Position numbers and translations under genes: made by a program. A stretch of DNA of 64,000 nt from Psychrobacter submarinus. GTDB taxonomy: Bacteria > Pseudomonadota > Gammaproteobacteria > Pseudomonadales > Moraxellaceae. The DNA lies in contig NZ_CAJHBQ010000001.1 in the NCBI RefSeq assembly GCF_904846685.1, forward strand, positions 124,001 to 188,000, given 5' to 3'. The notes under the pieces are model-generated. The model saw nothing but the letters and a program-made list of their open reading frames with translations. It was not told the origin of the DNA and ran no database searches. Positions 56,079-64,000 of this stretch are shown here, piece by piece; positions within the stretch are counted from its first letter, which is position 1, and each line of letters begins with the position of its first letter.

Positions 56079-56209
56079 ATGAGCCGCGCGGGTAAACACA
56101 AAAAACTCATACTCAGTAGGACGTTCAATAGAAGCCCAAGATAGCTTGTATCACGCTGCGGCTTCTATCATTATCGATACGCTACTGAGGACGTTTGAGG
56201 AATATAGAT
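56079..56209 (+). promoter_or_regulatory. Structured leader of the alanine/glycine symporter
   Basis: Three sets of complementary arms occur in order: atgag (56079-56083) with ctcat (56106-56110); ctcagtag (56112-56119) with ctactgag (56182-56189), perfect over 8 bp; and nested inside it agaagcc (56130-56136) with ggcttct (56160-56166), perfect over 7 bp. The outer stem closes 20 bp before the start codon and its 3' arm touches the ribosome-binding 'tgagg'. A cis-regulatory RNA is plausible. The conserved core of glycine riboswitches, often found before such symporters, is not recognisable. Confidence 0.45.
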
Positions 56210-57775
56210 ATGGAAAGTTTAGTTGGTTTAGCAAATGACATTATTTGGAGCCCAGCGCTGGTATATTTATGCCTAGGCGCCGGGCTTTTTTATTCTATAA
56301 TGACGCGCTTTGTGCAAGTGCGTTTATTCGGCGAGATGTTAAGACTATTATTTAAGGGTAAACCTGATAATGATGGTATTTCATCGTTTCAGGCACTAGC
56401 CGTATCACTGGCAGGCCGCGTCGGTATGGGTAACATCGCCGGGGTCGCAGCCGCTATCGGTTTCGGTGGCCCAGGTGCGGTATTCTGGATGTGGGTTGTC
56501 GCCTTCTTGGGCGCATCAACGGCTTATGTCGAGTCTACTTTAGGTCAGATTTATAAAGAGCGTGACGTCGTCACTGGCGAGTATCGCGGTGGTCCCGCTT
56601 ACTACTTTGAGCGCGCACTTGGCCAAAAATGGTACGGTATTTTATTCGCCATTGCGTCGATCGTCGCTTGTGGGGTGTTCCTACCGGGCGTACAGGCAAA
56701 CGGCGTTATTAATGCTGTCGCACAGGTCGCAGGCGAAGGTTCAGCGATGAACTTTATGGGCATAGACACAGGCTCTACTCGTCTAATCGCTTTAGCTATC
56801 ATTCTAGTGGTTCTAGGCTTTATCATCTTTGGTGGTATCAAGCGTATTGCAACCTTTACTGAATACGCAGTTCCTTTTATGGCTTTAGGATATATCATCC
56901 TAGCGCTACTTATTATGTTCACTAACTTTAGCATGATCCCGCAAGTATTCGGTATGATCATCGGTGATGCCTTTACCGCACAAGCTGGTTTTGGTGCTGC
57001 TATCGGTTGGGGCGTGAAGCGCGGTATTTACTCGAACGAAGCCGGTCAGGGTACAGGCCCACACGCAGCATCAGCTGCAGCGGTTGACCATCCAGCGCAG
57101 CAGGGCTTGGTACAGGCATTCTCAGTATATGTCGACACCTTGCTCGTTTGTTCTGCTACTGCCTTTATGATCTTATCTACCGGTATGTACAACATTCAAG
57201 GTGAGTTGGCTGATGGTCAGTTCATCGTACAAAACGTCGCAGCTGACGTTGAGATAAGCTCGCCATCATTTACTCAGATGGCAATGGAGTCAGTCTACGG
57301 TACTTTCGGTGATACCTTCATTGCTGTTGCGGTATTCTTCTTCGCCTTTACTACTATTCTGGCTTACTACTACATCGCTGAGGTTAATATCTCTTTCCTC
57401 ACCCGCTCTATGGGTAAAGGCGCTAGTAAAACCGGTCAATTCGTGGTCAAGCTAGTTATCATGTTCATGGTTGCTTACGGCGCGCTTAACAGCTCTGGTT
57501 TCATCTGGGGACTTGGCGATGTCGGCGTTGGTCTGATGGCTTGGCTCAACATCGTTGGTATTATCATTATCTTCTTTGTGGCGCGTCCTGCTATCGATAT
57601 CCTGCGTGATTACGAGGCTCAGCTCAAAGCAGGTGGTGGTACGACTGCTAATAGATTCGTCTTTGATCCTAAGAAGTTCGGTATCAAAAACGCAACTTAT
57701 TGGGAAGATCGTCATGCCGCTGAAGTGGCATTAAAGAACCAAGAAGCAGGTCTGCGTAAAGATCCTAGAGTTTAG
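56210..57775 (+). CDS. Sodium:alanine/glycine symporter (AGCS family)
   Basis: A 521-residue membrane protein with about eleven helices. Family motifs are 'FQALAVSLAGRVGMGNIAGV', 'GGPGAVFWMWVVAFLGASTA', 'EYRGGPAYYFERALG' and 'KRGIYSNEAGQGTGPHAASA'. It imports alanine or glycine with Na+. The ATG at 56210 is preferred over an in-frame TTG at 56195. It is a single gene followed by a terminator. Psychrobacter-like marine or cold-adapted bacteria often use Na+-coupled uptake. Confidence 0.95.
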   Translation: MESLVGLANDIIWSPALVYLCLGAGLFYSIMTRFVQVRLFGEMLRLLFKGKPDNDGISSFQALAVSLAGRVGMGNIAGVAAAIGFGGPGAVFWMWVVAFLGASTAYVESTLGQIYKERDVVTGEYRGGPAYYFERALGQKWYGILFAIASIVACGVFLPGVQANGVINAVAQVAGEGSAMNFMGIDTGSTRLIALAIILVVLGFIIFGGIKRIATFTEYAVPFMALGYIILALLIMFTNFSMIPQVFGMIIGDAFTAQAGFGAAIGWGVKRGIYSNEAGQGTGPHAASAAAVDHPAQQGLVQAFSVYVDTLLVCSATAFMILSTGMYNIQGELADGQFIVQNVAADVEISSPSFTQMAMESVYGTFGDTFIAVAVFFFAFTTILAYYYIAEVNISFLTRSMGKGASKTGQFVVKLVIMFMVAYGALNSSGFIWGLGDVGVGLMAWLNIVGIIIIFFVARPAIDILRDYEAQLKAGGGTTANRFVFDPKKFGIKNATYWEDRHAAEVALKNQEAGLRKDPRV

Positions 57776-57823
57776 ACTCTAATCAAAGGCCGCTTCAAGA
57801 AAGAATAAACGTCCTATTTATAG

Positions 57824-57857
57824 AAACTCGCAGCTTAGGTTGCGAGTTTTTTTATGG
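57824..57857 (+). terminator. Terminator after the symporter
   Basis: The arms aaactcgca (57824-57832) and tgcgagttt (57841-57849) form a 9-bp stem followed by a T run. Confidence 0.88.
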
Positions 57858-57886
57858 CTACTTTTTATTTTTTTTGATTAACACAC

Positions 57887-57919
57887 AAAAAAAGCTCAGC
57901 CTTTGAGGCTGAGCTTTTT
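57887..57919. terminator. Terminator after the first fasciclin gene
   Basis: The arms agctcagcc (57893-57901) and ggctgagct (57907-57915) are flanked by an A run and a T run, so it works on both strands. It lies about 70 bp after the minus-strand fasciclin stop. Confidence 0.85.
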
Positions 57920-57990
57920 CAAATAGCTTCTTTAAATGACTTCTTTAAATACAGTTACACTATAAAAATTTGCTTAAGGTCTGCTAGAGA

Positions 57991-58611
57991 CTATTCAGGC
58001 ATAAGTACTGTATCGATAGTATGGACCACACCATTAGTCGCCATGATATCAGTTCCAGTGATATTTGCTGTGTTACCCGTCGCATCAGTGATAATGTTAG
58101 CGTCGCTGATAGAGATTGTCTCGCCATTAGCAGTCTCGATATCCGTACCATACGGGATTTCAGTAGCAGTAACTACCATAGGGACAACGTGATAAGGAAG
58201 TACTTCGTTTAATAACTCAGTATTCGCTAATAGCTCTTCTTTGGTAACGCCTAACGCATCTAGTACTGGTACAAAAGCATCATCAGTAGGTGCAAATACC
58301 GTATACTCCCCTGCGTCCATCAGCATAGTATCTAAGCCTGCTGACTGTAAGGCGGCGGTGAGAATGGTTAAGTTCTCGTTATCTGCTGCGATTTCCGCAA
58401 TAGACTGAGTCGCCATGGTGTCCATCATGGGATCTTCAGTGATCATTGGATCGGTTTCAGCAGCAGGATCAACCATCACCTCTGTTTCAGTGACTTCAGT
58501 CGTAGTCACTTCTGGCTCTACTGGATCGGCAACCGTTTCTGTGTCGTTACAGGCTGCTAGCGTCAAGGCAGAAGTAGCGACCGCTAGAGATAGTAGTGTC
58601 TTCTTTAACAT
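57991..58611 (-). CDS. Fasciclin (FAS1) domain lipoprotein, one domain
   Basis: A 206-residue protein. The lipoprotein signal 'LSLAVATSALTLAACNDTET' ends in a Cys lipobox. A Thr/Glu/Val/Asp-rich linker leads to one FAS1 domain: 'NLTILTAALQSAGLDTMLMD', 'YTVFAPTDDAFVPVLDALGV', 'LPYHVV' and 'GVVHTIDTVLMPE'. FAS1 domains mediate adhesion or matrix contacts outside the cell. The ATG at 58611 has 'aaaggata' before it. It is the third of three FAS1 lipoprotein genes in tandem. Confidence 0.92.
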   Translation of the reverse strand: MLKKTLLSLAVATSALTLAACNDTETVADPVEPEVTTTEVTETEVMVDPAAETDPMITEDPMMDTMATQSIAEIAADNENLTILTAALQSAGLDTMLMDAGEYTVFAPTDDAFVPVLDALGVTKEELLANTELLNEVLPYHVVPMVVTATEIPYGTDIETANGETISISDANIITDATGNTANITGTDIMATNGVVHTIDTVLMPE

Positions 58612-58780
58612 AATAGTATCCTTTCTAATTAGTATATAAGTGGTGCTATGAATAACGTTCATGACTAAACATAACTAATTGCACAATACTTGCTGTCTTA
58701 ATTAACGATAGCAATTCAAGTTTGAGAGTAACACATCAAATCGCCAGTACTATGTATAGGTAATGATATGAAGTTTAGGC

Positions 58781-59731
58781 TTATTGTGGGCGCAGTACTT
58801 TATCTATAGTATGTACCACGCCATTATTAGCTTGTATATTAGTAGCCATAATATTTGCTTTTCGACCTAATAGGTCCTGAATGACATTATCATTGTCAAA
58901 AGTAATCTCTTTACCATTTAGCATCTCTTGTTGACCTGACATTATCTCAGAAGCAAAGACGCGATCATCAATGACATGATAAGTAAGCACTTCTGTTAGG
59001 AGCGTTTTGTTAGTTAACAACTGCTCTTTAGTAACTCCTAGCTCAACTAATAGATCTGCAAAAGCTGCATTAGTAGGAGCAAGAACGGTAAGATTAGCAT
59101 CTTCATCAGACAAAGTATCTGCTAAACCTGCCGCTACGACTGCCTCTACTAGTATACTCAAATTACCTGTCTGCATTGCTAGCTCGACAATAGAGTCAGT
59201 CGAAGGAATAAGCACCTCATCGATAGCATGGACGACACCATTAGTTGCTAGAATATCAGTCTGAATAAGGTCAGAGTCCATATTACCGCTAGCGTCACTA
59301 ATAGAGTTATCATCATTGACAATAATGGCTTGTCCATTTAGAGTCTCAATGCTGTCGCCAAAAGGAATATCACTAGCCGTAACCTTAGCCTCTGCTACTA
59401 CATGATATGCTAGAATCTCTTTAAGAAGATCGTCGTTCTCAAGGAGTTCCTCAGCTGAAATGTCTAGGTCAGTCAACAGATTAGTAAACGCATCATCTGT
59501 TGGTGCAAAAACAGTAAATTCGGTATCCATAGACATCAAATCATCATCAAGATCAGCCGCCTTCAAAGCAGCAGTCAAAATAGTGAAGTTATCATTATCT
59601 GCTGCAATCTCAGTAATATTTTGGGTAGGAACTTGTACGACAGCCGAAAAATCATCATCATCGTCATTACAAGCTGCTAATGGCAGCACAGTCATGGCGA
59701 GAGCTAAAGATAAAAAAGTCCTTTTTAACAT
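58781..59731 (-). CDS. Fasciclin (FAS1) domain lipoprotein, two domains
   Basis: A 316-residue protein with the signal 'LSLALAMTVLPLAACNDDDD' and an acidic Asp stretch after the lipidated Cys. Two FAS1 domains follow: residues about 40-175 ('NFTILTAALKAADLDDDLMS', 'FTVFAPTDDAFTNLL') and about 180-316 ('LSILVEAVVAAGLADTLSDE', 'LTVLAPTNAAFADLLVELGV'). Its N-terminal 25 residues and upstream 'aaggatactat' closely resemble those of the one-domain neighbour, pointing to duplication. Confidence 0.93.
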   Translation of the reverse strand: MLKRTFLSLALAMTVLPLAACNDDDDDFSAVVQVPTQNITEIAADNDNFTILTAALKAADLDDDLMSMDTEFTVFAPTDDAFTNLLTDLDISAEELLENDDLLKEILAYHVVAEAKVTASDIPFGDSIETLNGQAIIVNDDNSISDASGNMDSDLIQTDILATNGVVHAIDEVLIPSTDSIVELAMQTGNLSILVEAVVAAGLADTLSDEDANLTVLAPTNAAFADLLVELGVTKEQLLTNKTLLTEVLTYHVIDDRVFASEIMSGQQEMLNGKEITFDNDNVIQDLLGRKANIMATNIQANNGVVHTIDKVLRPQ

Positions 59732-59883
59732 GATAGTATCCTTATAAGTTAAAACTGATTCATTCGATAAAACTAACTATGATCAAAATAAGTACTTAAG
59801 AATAATACCAACATCAAATGTATTCGACATTGGTATCGTCAATTATTACGCTAAACACACATTATCAAGCTTATTGCAATGAG

Positions 59884-60438
59884 TTATTCTGGCAGTAGCA
59901 CTTTATCGATGACATGTACTACACCATTCGTTGCTGCGATATCAGTCTTAATAATAGTCGCCATACGACCGTTTTCATCCATTAGCATTTTTTGCGGGGT
60001 AACGACTAGCGTATCTTTACTGGCGGTCGTAACATTGCCTGGCATAACGTTTTTGGCATACATAGGCATATCACTGCTGACCACATGGTAAGCTAATATC
60101 TTTTTTAGTAATGGCTTATTGGCAAATAGCTGAGCTTTAGTCATACCAGTCTCTGCTAGTGCTTGCGCAAAAGCGGCATTGGTTGGAGCAAATACCGTAT
60201 AGTTAGCATTAGGGTCAGATAACATACCTGCTAGCCCGGCTGCTTGCACCGCTTCTACAAGTATCGAGAAGTTAGCGTCGCTCTGAGCCACTTGTACAAC
60301 ATTCATTTTTGCCATATTTTGCGTAGTTACAGGCGCTTTCATGGGAGCAGTTTTGGCTGGCATAATGTTATTACAGGCCGAAAGACCTGCCATAGATACT
60401 GCTAATGCACCGATAGTTACTAGTTTAGTCATTTTCAT
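59884..60438 (-). CDS. Fasciclin (FAS1) domain lipoprotein, basic one-domain form
   Basis: A 184-residue protein with the signal 'LVTIGALAVSMAGLSACNNI' and one FAS1 domain: 'FSILVEAVQAAGLAGMLSDP', 'YTVFAPTNAAFAQALAETGM', 'LAYHVV' and 'GVVHVIDKVLLPE'. Unlike its neighbours it lacks the acidic linker and is rich in Lys and Met. It is the most upstream gene of the three. 'aaaggata' lies before the ATG. Confidence 0.92.
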   Translation of the reverse strand: MKMTKLVTIGALAVSMAGLSACNNIMPAKTAPMKAPVTTQNMAKMNVVQVAQSDANFSILVEAVQAAGLAGMLSDPNANYTVFAPTNAAFAQALAETGMTKAQLFANKPLLKKILAYHVVSSDMPMYAKNVMPGNVTTASKDTLVVTPQKMLMDENGRMATIIKTDIAATNGVVHVIDKVLLPE

Positions 60439-60994
60439 AATTATATCCTTTAATTGTGAAGTATCTCCTAATAGCTAGGAGTTGGCTTGCTTTTATAAAA
60501 GGTGCACTATCATAAAATGTTCTAAAATCAAACCAAAGATCTAATAGTTGCTGATTTATAAGAAAACCTTATGTAAGAACAATCCTTCTGAAATTAAATT
60601 AACATATAGAATTTCTGTATAAATCTGTTGTTACGCTACTTTTTGTAATGCCAGTGTAATTTTTGCTCAATTTTTAGGCAGATGCTGAAGTATTCATTTC
60701 ATTATGAAATTTTGTCGACATAACCATTAATATTGAGAAACAATATCAAGAGTCGAAATAATATCTATTCAAAACCGTTTTATTTAGCACTCGCTTATCT
60801 AGCGAATACCTTGAGAGACAGTTGAACGAAACAGGCACCTATATCTTTTTATTGACTCCTTAGACAATTAAAGTCATAGAAACTGCGCTTAAGTGATCCA
60901 TGAGTGGTTTACTTTTCATGTTAATATGCCTACATTTACTTTTATTAGACCGCTACTCTTTTCTTTTAGACTTCATGATATAAGTGCTTCTCCT
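60439..60994. other. Intergenic region between the fasciclin genes and metH
   Basis: About 560 bp of AT-rich DNA between divergent genes, with no frame or RNA that I can support. I looked for a cobalamin or SAM riboswitch before metH and saw no recognisable core. Confidence 0.45.
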
Positions 60995-63900
60995 ATGACT
61001 TCAAAAACCACGACTAATGATTTTGTGCTAACACCGCCTAAAGTATTCCCCTATAAAGACCAACAGCTCACGGCTCGCGCGCGTATCGAAGCTGAGATGA
61101 CCAAGCGTATCTTGATGCTTGATGGTGCGATGGGCACGCAGATTCAGACTTACAAATTGGAAGAAGATGATTATCGCGGTGAGCGTTTTGCCGATATCGA
61201 GCAAGATGTGCGCGGTAATAACGATCTGCTCGTGCTGAGTCAGCCGCAGATGATTACCGATATCCATCATGACCACCTAGCCGCTGGCGCTGATATTATT
61301 GAGACCAATAGCTTTAATGGTACGCGGCTATCGATGGCCGACTACGATATGGAATATCTGGTGCCAGAGCTGAACAAGACCGCAGCGCAGATAGCACGTA
61401 AGGCTGCCGATACCTTCACCGCAAAGAACCCTGATAAACCGCGCTTTGTCGCCGGCGTCATCGGCCCCACTTCACGCACTTGTTCGCTATCGCCTGACGT
61501 TAACGACCCTGCTTACCGTAACGTGACCTTTGATCAGCTCGTCGATAATTATCGTGAGGCGACACTGGCGCTGATTGAAGGCGGCGTCGATATTATCTTG
61601 ATTGAGACGGTATTTGATACGCTCAATGCCAAAGCGGCAATCTTTGCCATTACGGGCGTCTTTGATGATATTGGCTTTGAGCTGCCTATTATGATTTCGG
61701 GTACGATTACTGATGCCTCAGGTCGTACACTATCTGGTCAAACGGCGGAGGCGTTCTATAACTCAGTACGTCATGCCAAGCCATTATCCGTTGGCTTTAA
61801 CTGTGCACTCGGTGCCGATGCACTGCGTCCGCACATTCAAACACTCTCAAACATTGCTAACACATATGTCTCAGCCCATCCAAACGCCGGCTTGCCAAAC
61901 GAGTTCGGTGAATATGATGAAACCGCCGAAGAAACTACGGCGCTATTGGAAGGCTTTGCCAAAGCGGGCATCTTAAACATCGTTGGTGGCTGCTGTGGTA
62001 CCACCCCTGAGCATATCCGCTTAATCGCAGAGATGGTGGCTAACTACCCGCCGCGCGCTATCCCAGAGATTGCCCCTGCCTGCCGTCTGTCTGGGCTAGA
62101 GCCATTTACCATCAATGCTGACAGCTTGTTTGTCAATGTCGGTGAGCGTACCAACGTCACAGGCTCAAAGAAGTTCCTGCGTTTGATTAAAACCGAAGCT
62201 TATACCGAAGCGTTAGATGTCGCGCGTGATCAGGTCGAGGGCGGCGCGCAAATCGTCGATATCAACATGGACGAGGGCATGCTCGACTCTAAGCAAGCGA
62301 TGATTCATTTTGTCAACCTAGTTTCGGGTGAGCCGGATATTAGCCGTGTGCCGTTGATGCTTGACTCGTCAAAATGGGATATTATCGAAGAAGGCCTCAA
62401 GCGCGCGCAAGGCAAATGCGTGGTCAACTCCATCTCTTTAAAGGAAGGCTACGATGAGTTCGTGCGTCATGCCAAGCTGTGTATGCGCTACGGCGCGGCG
62501 ATCATCGTCATGGCCTTTGATGAGGACGGTCAGGCCGATAGTCTTGAGCGCAAAATTGAAATCTGTCAGCGCAGCTATGATGTACTCGTTGATGATATCG
62601 GCTTCCCGTCTGAGGATATCATCTTTGACCCCAATATCTTTGCGGTCGCAACCGGTATCACCGAGCACAATAACTACGGCGCCGACTTTATTGACGCGAC
62701 CAGATGGATCACAGAGAATCTGCCTAATGCTATGGTGTCAGGCGGCGTCTCTAACGTCTCGTTTAGCTTCCGTGGTAACCCGATTCGTGAAGCCATCAAC
62801 TCGGTCTTTCTCTACCACGCCATTCAAAACGGTCTAACCATGGGTATCGTCAACCCCTCAATGTTAGAGATATACGACGATATCCCCAAGGAAGCTCGCG
62901 ATGCGATTGAGGACGTCATGCTCAATCGCAATCAAGGTGAGAGTGGCCAAGATGCGACTGAACGCCTAATGAGCGTCGCTGAAAACTTCCAAAACGACGG
63001 TAAGAAAAAAGACAGCACTGTCGATATGAGCTGGCGCGAAGGCACAGTAGAAGAGCGTATCGCTCATGCGCTAGTCAAAGGCATCACCACCTTTATCGAA
63101 GCCGATACCAAAGAAGCATGGGAGAAATACCCCAAACCACTCGACGTTATCGAAGGACCACTCATGGACGGTATGAATATCGTCGGTGATCTATTCGGTG
63201 CGGGTAAAATGTTTTTGCCGCAAGTGGTCAAATCGGCGCGCGTGATGAAGCAGTCTGTCGCTTGGCTCAACCCGTATATCGAAGCAGAAAAAGTCGAGGG
63301 CGAAGTCAAAGGTAAAATCTTGATGGCGACGGTCAAGGGCGACGTCCATGATATCGGTAAAAACATCGTCGGCGTGGTCCTCGGCTGTAATGGCTACGAC
63401 ATCCTTGATCTGGGCGTGATGGTGCCGTGCGAGACCATTCTCGATACCGCTATCAAAGAGAAAGTCGATATCATCGGCCTATCGGGCCTGATTACCCCGA
63501 GTCTCGATGAGATGGTCTATGTCGCCAAGCAAATGCAAGAGCGCGGCATGACCCTACCCTTGATGATCGGCGGCGCAACCACGTCGAAAGCGCATACGGC
63601 CGTCAAGGTCGAACCGCAGTATCAAAACGATGCGGTCATCTATGTCTCTGATGCCTCGCGCTCAGTCGGCGTGGTGACTAAGCTGCTCTCCAAAGACAAC
63701 CGTCAAAGTCTCATCGATGAGACCCGCGAAGAGTATATCAAAGTCCGCGAGCGTCTCGCGAAGCGTCAACCCAAAGCGGCGAAGCTGACTTATGCTGAAT
63801 CAGTTGAGGGTGGTTTTCAATACGATTGGGACAACTATACCCCGCCTGTGCCGAATACACTTGGTCAGGTCATATTGGACGACTACCCTATCGATAAGCT

Positions 63901-64000
63901 GCTCCCTTATATCGACTGGACGCCGTTCTTTATCTCTTGGGGTCTGGCAGGTAAGTATCCAAAAATCTTGCAAGATGAGGTCGTTGGAGAAGCGGCGCGT
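60995..64000 (+). CDS. metH: Cobalamin-dependent methionine synthase (3' end outside window)
   Basis: The first 1002 codons of MetH; the frame is open at the right edge. The homocysteine domain starts '[20 protein letters not shown]' and carries zinc ligands in '[15 protein letters not shown]' and '[16 protein letters not shown]'. The methyltetrahydrofolate domain has '[14 protein letters not shown]', '[15 protein letters not shown]' and '[10 protein letters not shown]'. The cap and B12 domains follow, with the cobalt-ligating His in '[20 protein letters not shown]'. Only the reactivation (AdoMet) domain is incomplete. It methylates homocysteine to methionine. E. coli MetH is 1227 residues, so roughly 225 residues are missing. 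Confidence 0.98.
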   Translation, partial: MTSKTTTNDFVLTPPKVFPYKDQQLTARARIEAEMTKRILMLDGAMGTQIQTYKLEEDDYRGERFADIEQDVRGNNDLLVLSQPQMITDIHHDHLAAGADIIETNSFNGTRLSMADYDMEYLVPELNKTAAQIARKAADTFTAKNPDKPRFVAGVIGPTSRTCSLSPDVNDPAYRNVTFDQLVDNYREATLALIEGGVDIILIETVFDTLNAKAAIFAITGVFDDIGFELPIMISGTITDASGRTLSGQTAEAFYNSVRHAKPLSVGFNCALGADALRPHIQTLSNIANTYVSAHPNAGLPNEFGEYDETAEETTALLEGFAKAGILNIVGGCCGTTPEHIRLIAEMVANYPPRAIPEIAPACRLSGLEPFTINADSLFVNVGERTNVTGSKKFLRLIKTEAYTEALDVARDQVEGGAQIVDINMDEGMLDSKQAMIHFVNLVSGEPDISRVPLMLDSSKWDIIEEGLKRAQGKCVVNSISLKEGYDEFVRHAKLCMRYGAAIIVMAFDEDGQADSLERKIEICQRSYDVLVDDIGFPSEDIIFDPNIFAVATGITEHNNYGADFIDATRWITENLPNAMVSGGVSNVSFSFRGNPIREAINSVFLYHAIQNGLTMGIVNPSMLEIYDDIPKEARDAIEDVMLNRNQGESGQDATERLMSVAENFQNDGKKKDSTVDMSWREGTVEERIAHALVKGITTFIEADTKEAWEKYPKPLDVIEGPLMDGMNIVGDLFGAGKMFLPQVVKSARVMKQSVAWLNPYIEAEKVEGEVKGKILMATVKGDVHDIGKNIVGVVLGCNGYDILDLGVMVPCETILDTAIKEKVDIIGLSGLITPSLDEMVYVAKQMQERGMTLPLMIGGATTSKAHTAVKVEPQYQNDAVIYVSDASRSVGVVTKLLSKDNRQSLIDETREEYIKVRERLAKRQPKAAKLTYAESVEGGFQYDWDNYTPPVPNTLGQVILDDYPIDKLLPYIDWTPFFISWGLAGKYPKILQDEVVGEAAR

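Noticed and set aside
56079..56209. Glycine riboswitch before the symporter
   Set aside because: The conserved core sequences of that riboswitch are not present; only generic stems are visible.
60439..60994. Cobalamin or SAM riboswitch before metH
   Set aside because: No B12-box or SAM core sequence could be recognised.
1..64000. CRISPR array, rRNA genes, prophage structural genes
   Set aside because: No regularly spaced repeats, rRNA-like sequence or phage structural proteins are visible anywhere in the window.

Overview
The window looks like a chromosomal segment of a gammaproteobacterium of the family Moraxellaceae, most likely Psychrobacter. The evidence is protein-level resemblance of RpoA, SecY, RNase G, MreB and GatCAB, the gene order trpF-trpB-trpA-accD-folC-SPOR protein, and moderate GC in the core genes. 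Species cannot be fixed from sequence reading alone. Two stretches (about 1-2820 and 29.0-31.2 kb) are clearly more AT-rich and look acquired.

Layout. 1-2820: the right end of an integrated element, with a tyrosine recombinase that runs off the left edge, a small coiled-coil partner and a complete, divergent epmC-like gene. It ends inside the host epmC gene, whose 3' part (2820-3170) survives as a fragment. 3321-3941: yciO. 4144-18361 (minus strand): a continuous S10-spc-alpha ribosomal protein array from rpsJ to rplQ with secY and rpoA, driven at least by a strong promoter at 18660-18687. 18696-23940 (minus): rng, maf, mreD, mreC, mreB. 24614-28661 (plus): gatC, gatA, an unrecognised 112-residue gene and gatB, then tRNA-Pro(GGG).

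29047-30956 is an AT-rich three-gene cassette directly after tRNA-Pro: a GHKL-type ATPase with a STAS-like front part, a small STAS-like (DUF4325-type) protein and a small membrane-anchored protein, closed by a terminator. It is the best candidate here for an undescribed signalling or defence module. 31391-32916: DUF1853 and DUF2726 proteins. 33133-40407 (minus): SPOR/LysM protein, folC, accD, trpA, trpB, trpF. 40602-45300: photolyase, a DUF4230 protein and proS. 45379-48361: queF and an ABC-2 exporter pair. 48665-51919: cytochrome c5-like protein, tRNA-Arg(CCG), a 30-residue membrane peptide, a small membrane protein and a sirtuin deacylase. 51962-55466 (minus): adenine/adenosine deaminase, two TPM-domain proteins and LemA. 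56210-57775: a sodium:alanine/glycine symporter behind a structured leader. 57991-60438 (minus): three fasciclin (FAS1) lipoproteins. 60995-64000: metH, cut by the right edge.

Two copies of a 277-bp miniature transposable element, about 98% identical and inverted relative to each other, lie at 46277-46553 and 50345-50621, each bounded by TA. The most notable biology is the element at the left edge, which breaks the EF-P hydroxylase gene and supplies a diverged replacement, together with the GHKL/STAS cassette beside tRNA-Pro.
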